Counted from the stretch's first letter, positions 5,192 through 13,546 are shown. The stretch is DNA of 23,293 nt from JACQID01 sp035290885 (GCA_035290885.1 DATDTL010000063.1:1-23293), one strand, 5' to 3'. Notes: generated by a model from the sequence alone, not told the origin. Numbers and translations are program-made.

Positions 5192-7960
5192 ATGGCATTC
5201 ACGCTGTTTTCCGCAAAGATGCAGAATCTCATCAAAGAGAAAGGATTTATCGAGCCTACGCTGCCCCAGAAGATGGGAATTCCCGAAATATTGAAAGGAA
5301 GCGACGTTCTCATAATCAGCCCTACCGGCATGGGCAAGACCGAGACCGTGTTCCTGCCGTTGCTGGATATCATAAGCACGAGAAAGCTTGCGCCTGTATC
5401 CGTGCTCTACATAACCCCGCTTCGTTCGCTTAACCGCGACCTCATGGACAGGCTGTTCTGGTGGGCTGACAGGCTGGATATAGAAATAGGGGTGCGCCAC
5501 GGCGATACGTCGGCAAAGGAAAGAGCCATGCAAAGAGAGATGCCTCCGTCCGCGCTCATAACCACGCCCGAGTCGCTCCAAGCCATGCTCACGGGCAAGA
5601 AGCTTCGCGAGCACCTGAAGAACGTGCGTTATGTCGTGATAGACGAGATTCACGAACTCGTGAGCAGCAAGCGAGGGATCCAGTTGGCTGTCGGACTGGA
5701 GCGCCTCAAAGAATTATGCGGCGAATTCCAGCGGATAGGACTATCCGCCACAGTCGGCTCGCCGGATCTTGTGGCCGATTTTATAGGCCCAAAAACGGTG
5801 ATCGTACGGGCGGATGCCGACAAGCAATACGACATAAGCGTGGAATTCCCAAATCCAAAAAAAGAAGACGTGGAGTTGTCGGAAGAACTTGCCATAGGGC
5901 CGGAAACTACGGCACGCCTAAGAAGGCTGCGGGAACTTATAATGTCCCACAAGAGCGTTATCATATTCACAAATACGCGAGAAACTGCCGAAGTGCTTTC
6001 CTCAAGGCTGGCAACTCTTGACAAGGAACTAAAACACGCCGTCCACCACGGCTCGCTCTCAAAGGAGAGCAGGATAAAAAACGAGATAGCTTTCAAGAAA
6101 GAAGAGCTCAAGAGCCTCATAGCCACGTCGTCGCTGGAGCTGGGCATAGACATCGGCTCCGTGGATTTGGCAGTGCAATACATGTCACCAAGGCAGGTGG
6201 CGCGCCTTGTCCAGCGCGTAGGCAGGAGCGGGCACAACATAAACCGCGTCAGCAAGGGAATAATAATATCGGGAGACGAGGACATTTTTGAATCCGCGAT
6301 AGTGGGCAAATTAGCCTCGGAAAAGAAGCTCGAGCCGATAAAACTCCACGAAATGGCGCTGGACGTGCTCGGCAACCAGATAATCGGCATGACCATGGAT
6401 AATTACGAGATGACGCTTGATCGCATGTACGCAATAGTGAAAAGGAGCTACCCCTACAGGAACCTTGACAAAAAAGAATTTACAGGCATAGTGCGGTTCA
6501 TGGAAAGCATAATGATGGTATGGATAAACGAAACGCCTTCCGGCCTTGCTGTAAGAAGGAGGATGAAGGCGTGGAAATATTATTTCAGCAATCTGTCCAC
6601 GATCCCGGACACTAGGCAGTACCGCGTGGTGTCAATTATCGGCAACGAACCCATAGGCTCGCTGGACGAGGGGTTCGTGGCCGAGCACGGCGTGCCCGGC
6701 GAGAAGTTCATATGTTCGGGCCGTGCATGGAAGGTCGTGCAGGTGGAGCGCGACCGCGTTGTCGTGGAGCCCGCCAATGACATACAGAGCGCCGTGCCTG
6801 CATGGGAGGGCGAACTTATTCCAGTGCCCTTTGAGATAGCGCAGGAGGTCGCGAAGCTCCGTGTCTACGCATCGTCCCATACCGGGGAAGATATCATGAA
6901 GAAATACCGCGTGGACCGGGATTCCGCCAAACGGATGAAGGAATCTATGTCCAAACAGGACTTCATTCCCGACAATGACAACTTTCTCATAGAAGCCCAC
7001 AAGGACTTCGTGATCATACACTCCTGCTCGGGCTCCCTTGTGAACGACACTATAGGCCGCTATCTTGCGGCGATGATAAGCAGGAGCACCGGCGTATCTT
7101 GCAACATCAAGACGGACCCGTACAGGATAATGCTCCAGTGCGCACTGACTAAGGAGAACGTGAGGGATCTTCTTGAAAAAGCCGTTGAGATGGAGCCCGT
7201 GCTACGCGCGGAACTGGAGCGAAGTTCCATGTTCAAGTGGCGCTTCCTGCATGTCGCCAAGCGGTTCGGCGTGGTGGCGAAGGGCGCGGATTTCCAGCGC
7301 ATACACCTGAACAAGCTCATTTCAGCTTATGCCGATTCTCCCATATACAAGGAAGCCATGAACGAACTTTTTCTGGAAAAAATGGATATTGCCAAGGCGG
7401 AAGAGCAGGTAATAAAGATACAGGAAGGCAAGATAAAGCTCGTCCTGAAAGAGGGGCTGTCCCATCTTGGCGAACTCGGCCTTGTTCATCAGTTTTCGGA
7501 AATCATGAAGCCCGCCCTGCCGGCCGAGGAGATAGAGAACGCGTTCAAGCGCCGCCTTCTCGGCACCAGGGTGCGGCTGACTTGCATGAACTGCTACGAC
7601 TATTCTATAGAAAAAACTGTCAGGGACGTGGAAAAACAGCCCGAATGCCCGAAATGCCGGGCGCATTTGATGGCCGTAGCCCATAAAAACAACCGTGATG
7701 CGCAGGCACTGGTGAAGAAAAAAAAGGCGCGCAAGGAAATGACCGAAGAGGAAACGAAAGAATTCGCCCGGCTGCGCCGCACCGCGGACCTTGTCATAGT
7801 ATACGGCAAGAAGGCGGTTGAGGCCATGGCAGGCCGGGGCGTTGGCCCCGAAACGGCAGCGCGCATACTTGCAAAGCTGCATACGAGCCGCAGCGGCCTT
7901 TACAAGGACGTGCTTGAGGCGGAGAAGACGTTCGTGCGGACGAGCAAGTACTGGCGCTAA
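5192..7960 (+). CDS. lhr: Lhr-like superfamily 2 helicase
   Basis: A 922-residue ATP-dependent DNA/RNA helicase of the Lhr-core type (COG1201), normal length for archaea. Walker A is SPTGMGKT (residues 43-50), motif II DEIH (151-154), motif III SAT (185-187), followed by a second RecA domain with HHGSLSKESR, TSSLELGIDIG and the arginine-finger motif QRVGRSGH. The winged-helix and Lhr-specific domains follow. Near the C-terminus there is a zinc ribbon (C798, C801, C819, C822). The N-terminus (LFSAK, KGFIEPTLPQ) matches the usual family start, which supports the ATG at 5192. Lhr proteins act in DNA repair and possibly RNA metabolism. polB follows 30 bases downstream, so co-transcription is possible, though a T-tract lies between them. 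Confidence 0.95.
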   Translation: MAFTLFSAKMQNLIKEKGFIEPTLPQKMGIPEILKGSDVLIISPTGMGKTETVFLPLLDIISTRKLAPVSVLYITPLRSLNRDLMDRLFWWADRLDIEIGVRHGDTSAKERAMQREMPPSALITTPESLQAMLTGKKLREHLKNVRYVVIDEIHELVSSKRGIQLAVGLERLKELCGEFQRIGLSATVGSPDLVADFIGPKTVIVRADADKQYDISVEFPNPKKEDVELSEELAIGPETTARLRRLRELIMSHKSVIIFTNTRETAEVLSSRLATLDKELKHAVHHGSLSKESRIKNEIAFKKEELKSLIATSSLELGIDIGSVDLAVQYMSPRQVARLVQRVGRSGHNINRVSKGIIISGDEDIFESAIVGKLASEKKLEPIKLHEMALDVLGNQIIGMTMDNYEMTLDRMYAIVKRSYPYRNLDKKEFTGIVRFMESIMMVWINETPSGLAVRRRMKAWKYYFSNLSTIPDTRQYRVVSIIGNEPIGSLDEGFVAEHGVPGEKFICSGRAWKVVQVERDRVVVEPANDIQSAVPAWEGELIPVPFEIAQEVAKLRVYASSHTGEDIMKKYRVDRDSAKRMKESMSKQDFIPDNDNFLIEAHKDFVIIHSCSGSLVNDTIGRYLAAMISRSTGVSCNIKTDPYRIMLQCALTKENVRDLLEKAVEMEPVLRAELERSSMFKWRFLHVAKRFGVVAKGADFQRIHLNKLISAYADSPIYKEAMNELFLEKMDIAKAEEQVIKIQEGKIKLVLKEGLSHLGELGLVHQFSEIMKPALPAEEIENAFKRRLLGTRVRLTCMNCYDYSIEKTVRDVEKQPECPKCRAHLMAVAHKNNRDAQALVKKKKARKEMTEEETKEFARLRRTADLVIVYGKKAVEAMAGRGVGPETAARILAKLHTSRSGLYKDVLEAEKTFVRTSKYWR

Positions 7961-7970
7961 CCTTTTTACT
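7961..7970 (+). terminator. Short T-tract after lhr
   Basis: The five to six T run just after the lhr stop (in CCTTTTTACT) is the kind of oligo-T signal that can end archaeal transcription. It is short, so readthrough into polB remains likely. Confidence 0.3.
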
Positions 7971-7990
7971 GTCGCGAACGAATCATAATC

Positions 7991-10270
7991 ATGAAGTTCT
8001 GCCTTCTGGACGCGGATTATTCACTGGACGAACGGCCTAATATACGGCTCTTTGGCGTAGACGATAAGGGCAATTCCGCCATGGTTTTGGATAGCTTCGA
8101 GCCGTATTTCTATGCGCTTGACAAGGCCGGATTGAAAAAAAGCCTTCAAAAAATCAAGGATATCAAGAACATTAAAGACGCCAAAATGACCATGGGGATG
8201 AAGGCAAAAAAGTTTCTCCAAATTTTCTGCGAAAGGCCTTCTGAAGTAAGGGACGTTGTCAAGCTGGAGACGGATTGTTTTGAATATTCCATAAATCTCT
8301 ACAAACGCTATCTTATGGACAGGAGATTCTATCCCATAGACTGGATAGATGTCAGAGGCAGCGAAAGAAAAGGCATCGGCTTTTCCATGGTCGTCGAAGC
8401 CAAATCCGTGAAAAAAATACCTGTCGGGAAAGCGCCAAAGCTGAAAATAATGGCCCTTGACATAGAGGCCATGGCAGGAAAAATAGTCATGTTCAGCGTT
8501 GCCGATAATGCCGGCTATCGGGAAGCCGCCTCTTCAGAAAACGAAAAGGAACTGCTGACAAAGATGCAGGAAATCTTCCGGCAGAGGGACCCTGACGTCG
8601 TTGCCACATACAACGGCGACCAGTTTGATTTTGACACGATAAGCCAGAGGGCGGATGCGAACGGCATGAAGTTCGTCATTTCCCGCGACGGCAGCCCGCT
8701 GTATTTCAGAAAAAGCATGTGGGCATCCTCCGCCAAGATAAAGGGGCGTGTTCACATTGACCTCTACGCATTTGTAAGCCGCCTCATGTACCAGCAGTTG
8801 CAGTCCGAGGTTTTCACCCTTGACGAGGTTTCAAGGGAACTTCTCGGCAGGGGGAAGGAAACGCATACGATGGAGCAGCTCGAGGATATGTGGAAGAACG
8901 AAAGGAAGCAGATGGAGAAATATTGCATCAACGACTCCGAGCTTGCCCTTGGGCTGTGCGAGAACCTGCTTCCGCAGATTTTTGCCCTTTCCCGCGTTTC
9001 CGGCCAGATGCCTTTTGATTCCTCACGCATGACGTTCGGAGCGCTCTCGGAATGGTATCTTGTGCGAAAGGCCGCTGAAAAAGGAGTAATATCCCCGAAT
9101 CCCCCGCATTATGCCGAGGCTCAGGCAAGACGGGAAAAAGTTCCTATAAAAGGCGGATATGTAAAGGAGCCTCTGGCCGGACTGCATTCCAATATAGCTG
9201 TCTTCGATTTCCGCTCCCTCTATCCCAGCGTCATAGTCTCCTTCAACATTTCCCCGGAAACGCTCAACGAAAAAGGGTGCAAGAATTACAGCGAAGTCCC
9301 TGGATTCAGGCATAGATTCTGCAAGGAGCGCACTGGCTTCGTTCCTGACATGGTCAAGGAAATACTTGAAAAAAGGGCGAGGATACGGAAGAAGCTGAAG
9401 ACCTTGAAAAGCGCCGAACTCCACGATCAGCAGTTCGGGCTCAAGATTCTGGCGAACGCAACATACGGCATGTTCGCAAACCCGAACGCCCGTTGGTACA
9501 GCTACGAATGCGCCGAATCCTCCGCAGCGTACGGCCGCCACTACATACAACAGGCGATAGCCGAGGCCGGGAAATGCGGCTTTGTCGCGCTTTATGGCGA
9601 CACGGATTCCTTGTTCGTGAAGCTGCCGGGCGAACGCAACGTCAAAAACGAGGCGAAAAAATTCCTTAAGCGGATGAATGCGAAGCTGCCCGGCATAATG
9701 GAACTCGATCTTCAGGGCTTCTACCGGAAAGGGCTTTTCATCCCGCAAAAATCCGGTGTCGCCGCCAAGAAACGATATGCCCTTCTTGACGAGAAGGGCG
9801 CCGTGACCGTGCGCGGTCTTGAAGCCGTGCGCCGCGACTGGTGCGGCCTTGCAAAGAATTTGCAGCGCGAAGTCATACGACTTGTGCTTGAAGGCAATCA
9901 GAAAGACGCCCTGAAGGCTGTGAAGGATGCCGTAACCCGTGTCGCAACTAGGCAGATAACCATGGACGAAATAGCCATAAGTACGCAGTTGTCACGCTCG
10001 CTTGAGCAATACAAAACAAAAAATGTCCATTCCATCATCGCCCGCAAGCTGAAGGAAGCGGGCAAATCCGCCGAGGAAGGCACGATATTCAGCTACGTCA
10101 TAAAAAAAGGCGCAGGCTCCATATCCGACAGGGCAGAGCTCTCGCACACGGTGGGTAGGGACGACTACGATGCGGATTATTACATCAATAACCAAATCCT
10201 GCCGGCGGCGTTCCGCATACTGCAGACGCTTGGCTACCGGCAGGAAGACCTTCTTGCCGGCGGGCCGTAA
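7991..10270 (+). CDS. polB: Family B DNA polymerase with 3'-5' exonuclease
   Basis: Replicative-type archaeal PolB, 759 residues. Exonuclease motifs: DIE (D157, E159), NGDQFDFD (N208, D213) and YCIND (Y311, D315). Polymerase motifs: A DFRSLYPS (D406), B KILANATYG (K485, N489, Y492, G493) with NA where NS is usual, and C YGDTDS (D537, D539). The N-terminal domain keeps parts of the uracil-recognition pocket known in archaeal PolB (Y10 and the FEPYFYAL stretch) but has N where Pyrococcus has a pocket proline in the FEY..P..KRYL segment. The protein ends at GYRQEDLLAGGP, where the Pyrococcus enzyme continues with a basic tail and PIP box, so the usual C-terminal PCNA-binding motif is missing. 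Confidence 0.96.
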   Translation: MKFCLLDADYSLDERPNIRLFGVDDKGNSAMVLDSFEPYFYALDKAGLKKSLQKIKDIKNIKDAKMTMGMKAKKFLQIFCERPSEVRDVVKLETDCFEYSINLYKRYLMDRRFYPIDWIDVRGSERKGIGFSMVVEAKSVKKIPVGKAPKLKIMALDIEAMAGKIVMFSVADNAGYREAASSENEKELLTKMQEIFRQRDPDVVATYNGDQFDFDTISQRADANGMKFVISRDGSPLYFRKSMWASSAKIKGRVHIDLYAFVSRLMYQQLQSEVFTLDEVSRELLGRGKETHTMEQLEDMWKNERKQMEKYCINDSELALGLCENLLPQIFALSRVSGQMPFDSSRMTFGALSEWYLVRKAAEKGVISPNPPHYAEAQARREKVPIKGGYVKEPLAGLHSNIAVFDFRSLYPSVIVSFNISPETLNEKGCKNYSEVPGFRHRFCKERTGFVPDMVKEILEKRARIRKKLKTLKSAELHDQQFGLKILANATYGMFANPNARWYSYECAESSAAYGRHYIQQAIAEAGKCGFVALYGDTDSLFVKLPGERNVKNEAKKFLKRMNAKLPGIMELDLQGFYRKGLFIPQKSGVAAKKRYALLDEKGAVTVRGLEAVRRDWCGLAKNLQREVIRLVLEGNQKDALKAVKDAVTRVATRQITMDEIAISTQLSRSLEQYKTKNVHSIIARKLKEAGKSAEEGTIFSYVIKKGAGSISDRAELSHTVGRDDYDADYYINNQILPAAFRILQTLGYRQEDLLAGGP

Positions 10271-10306
10271 AGATCTGAGCGGGAATAAAAAGGCTCTGGA
10301 AGTACA

Positions 10307-10405
10307 GGCTTTGTTTAAAAAGTCCGTTAAGACCACAAGCAGTTGTGATGTAAGTTCACAGAAACACTACCCGTTGGGGTGAGGAACCACTTATTAAACA
10401 AAGCC
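10307..10405 (+). ncRNA. Candidate structured RNA enclosed by a 16-bp stem
   Basis: GGCTTTGTTTAA (10307-10318) is the perfect reverse complement of TTAAACAAAGCC (10394-10405). The pairing continues inward after one A-A mismatch with AAGT / ACTT, giving 16 pairs over 17 positions. The enclosed 65 bases can form at least two more hairpins: CACAA-GCAG-TTGTG and CACT(A)CC-CGTT-GGGGTG. This is far more structure than expected between two genes and has the layout of a folded RNA or cis-regulatory leader. It lies after polB and ends 15 bases before the next start codon, so it could be a 5' leader of that gene, a free RNA, or a transposon-type guide RNA remnant. I could not match it to a known riboswitch class. 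The strand is assumed from the flanking genes. Confidence 0.5.
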
Positions 10406-10420
10406 GGAAGTATAATTTCC

Positions 10421-11323
10421 ATGGCATATCAGCTTCCAAATCCTCTCGGCAGCAAAAGCGCGGGCGGAACGTTTGCAGGATATCACGTTGATAGGCAAGG
10501 AAACACTGTAAATCTTATTCCTGTGGATGAGACGCTTAATTTCCAAGAAATGAGGGCAAGAAGAAGGCATGTTGAGCCCTCATCAATGATAAACGGAAAT
10601 TATCCTGCCTATCCGGGCGTTTCTGTATTCACGACAATGCGCATAATCCCGGATACCTATCTTGCGCTTGTCCGGCAGGAAATGCTGTCTGGAGACACTG
10701 TCTTGAAGCTTGTTTCGGGCTATATGTCTAAGGCACATATGCCGAATCCTTTGGCTGTAGTAAAAGAGGAATTATCCGAAGAAATTCTTCCTGTGACTCC
10801 TGACGGCAAAGTCATTAGAATTGCGATTGGCCGTGAAATTACCGGGGAGCCGTTTGCCGACAAAATCCAAAGTCACAGCTACAGATTGCAGGCTATTCAA
10901 ACGCCTGACTATATGCCAGAAGGCCTTCTCTCGCCGGTAACTGTTGAGGGCAAAGCATTGGAAGGGCGCCCAAAAATATTCATTTGGCTTCCGGAAAACA
11001 ATGTTCAGCTTGTTTACGGTTATGATTTCGACGGAAATAAGCTCATGGGTATGGGCGCTTCCCTCCATCACAGCGAGGACAAGCCCGATTCCGCCAGAAA
11101 AATGCTGGATGCAGTGCCTCATCCTTATGGCATATATCTTGTGGGCTTGGAAGGCAATGCCTTGACTTCTAACATCTATACCATGCAGGAAGGCATGCTT
11201 GTGGGCGTAAGGCCTGACGGGCTTCTTTTATCCGAAGCGTTTGCCCCTATAGAAAACGGTTTCGTTGACAGGCTAAACATACCACTCCAAGAATATCTTG
11301 GCATGCATGGAAGATGGATATAA
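10421..11323 (+). CDS. Unknown protein with a Nudix-like motif, 300 residues
   Basis: Soluble 300-residue protein starting MAYQLPNPLG. Residues 96-122 (VSGY, then NPLAVVKEELSEEILP) resemble a Nudix box: a glycine (G100), a helix ending in EELSEE (116-121). However, the first Nudix glutamate is absent and the spacing is two residues longer than the consensus, so hydrolase activity is uncertain. The start at 10421 is chosen over an in-frame ATG at 10379, which lies inside the structured region. The stop overlaps the start of the next gene (TAATG). The gene looks somewhat less GC-rich than polB. It could be of viral or plasmid origin; I do not recognise the family. Confidence 0.6.
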   Translation: MAYQLPNPLGSKSAGGTFAGYHVDRQGNTVNLIPVDETLNFQEMRARRRHVEPSSMINGNYPAYPGVSVFTTMRIIPDTYLALVRQEMLSGDTVLKLVSGYMSKAHMPNPLAVVKEELSEEILPVTPDGKVIRIAIGREITGEPFADKIQSHSYRLQAIQTPDYMPEGLLSPVTVEGKALEGRPKIFIWLPENNVQLVYGYDFDGNKLMGMGASLHHSEDKPDSARKMLDAVPHPYGIYLVGLEGNALTSNIYTMQEGMLVGVRPDGLLLSEAFAPIENGFVDRLNIPLQEYLGMHGRWI

Positions 11324-11457
11324 TGGCTGCACTATATATGCCGCCAGGCTTTTCTGTCGTTACTGGCGTTGATAAAGTACGTCACTACGCCGAAGGCTTG
11401 AAAAATGGATATAACATCGGAAAATCTAATAGACCTTCCCCTCAAGTAAAAGTATAA
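11323..11457 (+). CDS. 44-residue protein, translationally coupled
   Basis: Small ORF whose ATG shares one base with the stop of the upstream gene (TAATG), a strong sign of translational coupling. The product begins MAALYMPPGFSVVTGVD and ends in a basic, proline-containing tail (GKSNRPSPQVKV). It is slightly basic, with no clear membrane segment. No family recognised. It should be read as a small partner of the Nudix-like protein, although it could also be the end of a once longer gene. Confidence 0.5.
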   Translation: MAALYMPPGFSVVTGVDKVRHYAEGLKNGYNIGKSNRPSPQVKV

Positions 11458-11466
11458 AAAAATATC
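11452..11466 (+). promoter_or_regulatory. TATA-like box before the zinc-finger-like gene
   Basis: GTATAAAAAAATATC lies 15 to 29 bases before the ATG at 11481, suggesting a separate, nearly leaderless transcript. It overlaps the end of the 44-codon gene. Confidence 0.4.
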
Positions 11467-11480
11467 ATACATAACATAAT

Positions 11481-11921
11481 ATGACGTGCGAAACCTGCGG
11501 GAGTCTTGGCAGAGCAGCGATATGCCTTGATGTACCGAAGATGGATGTTTTGCACGCCGGCAATTTCTTATCCCTTGAAAAATGCAGTGACTGCAGCTAC
11601 TTGTGGGCTACCGCTTTATATGAACCATTCGCCGGCTTCAAATACGCGGTTCCGTGGGAAAGAACCCCGGAAGATTGGCACAAAATATATAAACTTGACA
11701 ATGGCCGTACCATGGCACTCTGGATAGATAGGACTCTGGTAAATGCCTACCCGTTATTGCAGCCGAAGGATAGTGCTAATGCAGACCGCCATAAGGAACG
11801 CGCTTATGGAGCATCCCCTTTCTTTGAGATGTATGCCACGCCTCAAGAAATCGCGCAACTATACGGGCAGAACAATACCAGAGGTAGAGAACTTCCTAAT
11901 CTTGATTTACTCCTAAAATAA
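11481..11921 (+). CDS. Unknown protein with an N-terminal zinc-binding motif
   Basis: A 146-residue protein with two cysteine pairs near the start: C3-x2-C6 (CETC) and C35-x2-C38 (CSDC), a spacing that fits a zinc knuckle or ribbon. The middle is rich in aromatic residues (YEPFAGFKYAVPWERTPEDW), and the C-terminal half is helical and charged (HKERAYGASPFFEMY). I know similar-looking uncharacterised proteins in bacteria but no function. It lies in the accessory stretch between polB and pyrC, before a tiny membrane protein. Confidence 0.65.
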   Translation: MTCETCGSLGRAAICLDVPKMDVLHAGNFLSLEKCSDCSYLWATALYEPFAGFKYAVPWERTPEDWHKIYKLDNGRTMALWIDRTLVNAYPLLQPKDSANADRHKERAYGASPFFEMYATPQEIAQLYGQNNTRGRELPNLDLLLK

Positions 11922-11931
11922 AGCCGTTTTC

Positions 11932-12120
11932 ATGTTTTTAAACTATGCCCTCCATGGGTTATCTATGGGCATAGTCACCGATTTCATAAAGAAGTTCCCG
12001 ACCGGGACGTTGGTATATCTTTACGTCGTGGCTGCACACAACGTGCCGTTTAATTTAATCTTCCTCATTGCCGTGATGATCTTGGACGAGCTTGATGAAA
12101 TCATCAGCAAATTCCGATAG
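11932..12120 (+). CDS. 62-residue small membrane protein
   Basis: A short protein with a weakly hydrophobic first half and a stronger segment near the end (NLIFLIAVMILDELDEI), so one or two membrane helices are possible. It begins 10 bases after the zinc-motif gene and its stop abuts the convergent pyrC stop with no gap. An internal ATG at 11965 is an alternative start. No family recognised. It is supported by its clean fit between two genes and its hydrophobic content, but could be a chance ORF. Confidence 0.45.
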   Translation: MFLNYALHGLSMGIVTDFIKKFPTGTLVYLYVVAAHNVPFNLIFLIAVMILDELDEIISKFR

Positions 12121-13296
12121 TCATAGGCGTATTATCTTTCCCGGAAACGTGACGCCGTCAAAAGGCGTCCAGCCGCATTTCGTCTTCATGTCAGCGTTTC
12201 TTATGACGGTTTCGCCTTGCGTGCCAAGAACGGTGAATTTTGCCGGAAAGCCTTCTGCTATGCGGCCGCCGGCTATGTTGAAAAATCTCGCCGCGTTATA
12301 GCTAGTTATTTTTGCGGCGGCGCCCGGGCTGACGTATTTTGCCCGCAGCAGCCACAAAACAAAATTGCCGTACGTGTCAAGGCCGGGCATGCCGGACGGC
12401 GGGTTCGGGGACATCTTCTCCTCCAGCGTGTGCGGCGCGTGGTCTGTTGCCAGCATGCATTCGCCCCGCCGCACGGATTCAAGCAGCGCCGCGCTGTCGC
12501 TACGGCTCCGCAACGGCGGATTGGCTTTGAACAAAGGCCCTGCCGCGGTATCCCTGTTAAAATATATATGGTGCGGGGTCACCTCGTGCATAAGCCCTTG
12601 TTCCCGCGCTATCCCCAACCCTTCCTTGGTGGAAACGTGCGCTATATTCCCGTTAACGTGAGTTTTTCTTATGATGTCGGAGGCCTTTGATATCGCTGAA
12701 ACCTCGGAGTCGGGCGGCCGCGCATCTGTGTGGGATTCGCTTTGCGTGAAAAGCGCCTCGTCCTCGCAATGAAACGTCACAGGCTTGCCGGTAGCCGCTA
12801 TGATCCGGCACGCTTTCTCGGCATTCTCCCGGTCAAGCGCCATGCCGCCCGTGCTCTTGGCCGTGTAAATCTTGTATCCCACAGCCAGCCTTGCGTTTTC
12901 CCGTATGAAGTCAAGGTTTCCAATCCCTGCGAAGTGGCGCACATCCACTTTCGCCTTCCGGGCAAGCGCGATTTTTCTGAGCAATCTTTCCGGCGTCGTC
13001 GCGGGCTCGGGAAGGTTCGGCATATCCAGCACTGTATGAACTCCGCCGTTAACCGCAGCCTCGCTGCCTGTAAGAAAATCTTCCTTGTGCTCCCAGCCGG
13101 GCTCGCGCAGATGAACGTGCGGGTCTATGAATGCCGGAAAGATATAATGATCCTGCAATATCGTTGTAACGTCGTGCGAGCGCAATTCCTTGCCCGAAAC
13201 TTTCTGGATTACCCCGTTGCTTATCCCAACGTATCCTTCATATACTCCGTCAATCGTATCCGCTATCCTGCCGTGTATGACCCGGTCGTAGTCCAT
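12121..13296 (-). CDS. pyrC: Dihydroorotase
   Basis: Third step of pyrimidine synthesis: cyclises carbamoyl aspartate to dihydroorotate. The 391-residue protein carries the amidohydrolase signatures: HVH (H60, H62) in DPHVHLREPG, DMPN (91-94), K142 in GYKIYTAK as a candidate carboxylated lysine, H176 in FHCED, H220 in AHVST, and D285 in TDHAPH. Start: ATG at 13296, giving the usual beta-strand N-terminus (MDYDRVIHGRI). The frame is open further upstream, but that part is antisense to vapB. It shares a divergent promoter with vapB and is separated by that TA pair from the pyrDEF operon. Confidence 0.94.
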   Translation of the reverse strand: MDYDRVIHGRIADTIDGVYEGYVGISNGVIQKVSGKELRSHDVTTILQDHYIFPAFIDPHVHLREPGWEHKEDFLTGSEAAVNGGVHTVLDMPNLPEPATTPERLLRKIALARKAKVDVRHFAGIGNLDFIRENARLAVGYKIYTAKSTGGMALDRENAEKACRIIAATGKPVTFHCEDEALFTQSESHTDARPPDSEVSAISKASDIIRKTHVNGNIAHVSTKEGLGIAREQGLMHEVTPHHIYFNRDTAAGPLFKANPPLRSRSDSAALLESVRRGECMLATDHAPHTLEEKMSPNPPSGMPGLDTYGNFVLWLLRAKYVSPGAAAKITSYNAARFFNIAGGRIAEGFPAKFTVLGTQGETVIRNADMKTKCGWTPFDGVTFPGKIIRL

Positions 13297-13357
13297 TAAA
13301 AACAGATGCACCTGAAGCTTTATAAATATGTATAGATATAATGTATATGGTGATTGT
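13297..13357. promoter_or_regulatory. Divergent promoter, pyrC / vapBC
   Basis: The 61-base gap is very AT-rich, with CTTTATAAATA at 13318-13328 suited to both directions: about 22 to 32 bases before the pyrC start and about 30 to 40 before the vapB start. A second tract, TATAGATATAATG, lies at 13331-13343. VapB-type antitoxins normally bind their own promoter, so binding here could also affect pyrC; that is inference. Confidence 0.45.
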
Positions 13358-13546
13358 ATGCAAACTACCATACGCTTGGAGGAAGACGTCGCAAGGACGC
13401 TGGAAGACATAAAAAAGAAGGAAAATCTGCGCTCATACAATGAGGTAATAAAAAAGCTCATACGCGGCAGGGAATTAAGCATGTTTGGGGCCGACAAAAA
13501 CTTGAAAAAATGGAATGAGAGGGAAGACCGTGCCGATTCAAGATGA
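13358..13546 (+). CDS. vapB: VapB-like antitoxin
   Basis: A 62-residue protein, start MQTTIRLEEDVARTLEDIKK, which fits a short ribbon-helix-helix/VapB DNA-binding domain (beta strand TTIRL followed by two helices), then a charged C-terminal tail that would bind and block the toxin. Its 3' end overlaps the vapC start by 17 bases, or more if the upstream vapC ATG is used, typical of a TA operon. The frame also contains an ATG 30 bases upstream, less likely because it would precede the RHH strand and lies inside the promoter. Confidence 0.82.
   Translation: MQTTIRLEEDVARTLEDIKKKENLRSYNEVIKKLIRGRELSMFGADKNLKKWNEREDRADSR

Noticed and set aside
5650..6396. Long minus-strand open frame inside lhr
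   Set aside because: Ser/Pro/Met-rich antisense shadow of conserved helicase motifs.
9023..9748. 241-codon minus-strand open frame inside polB
   Set aside because: Lies antisense to polymerase motifs A to C; composition is that of a reversed coding strand.
10170..10382. +1 frame continuing beyond the polB stop, as a possible frameshifted C-terminal tail
   Set aside because: The extra residues are basic but show no PIP-box pattern (Q-x2-hydrophobic-x2-aromatic pair), and the frame runs into the self-complementary region.
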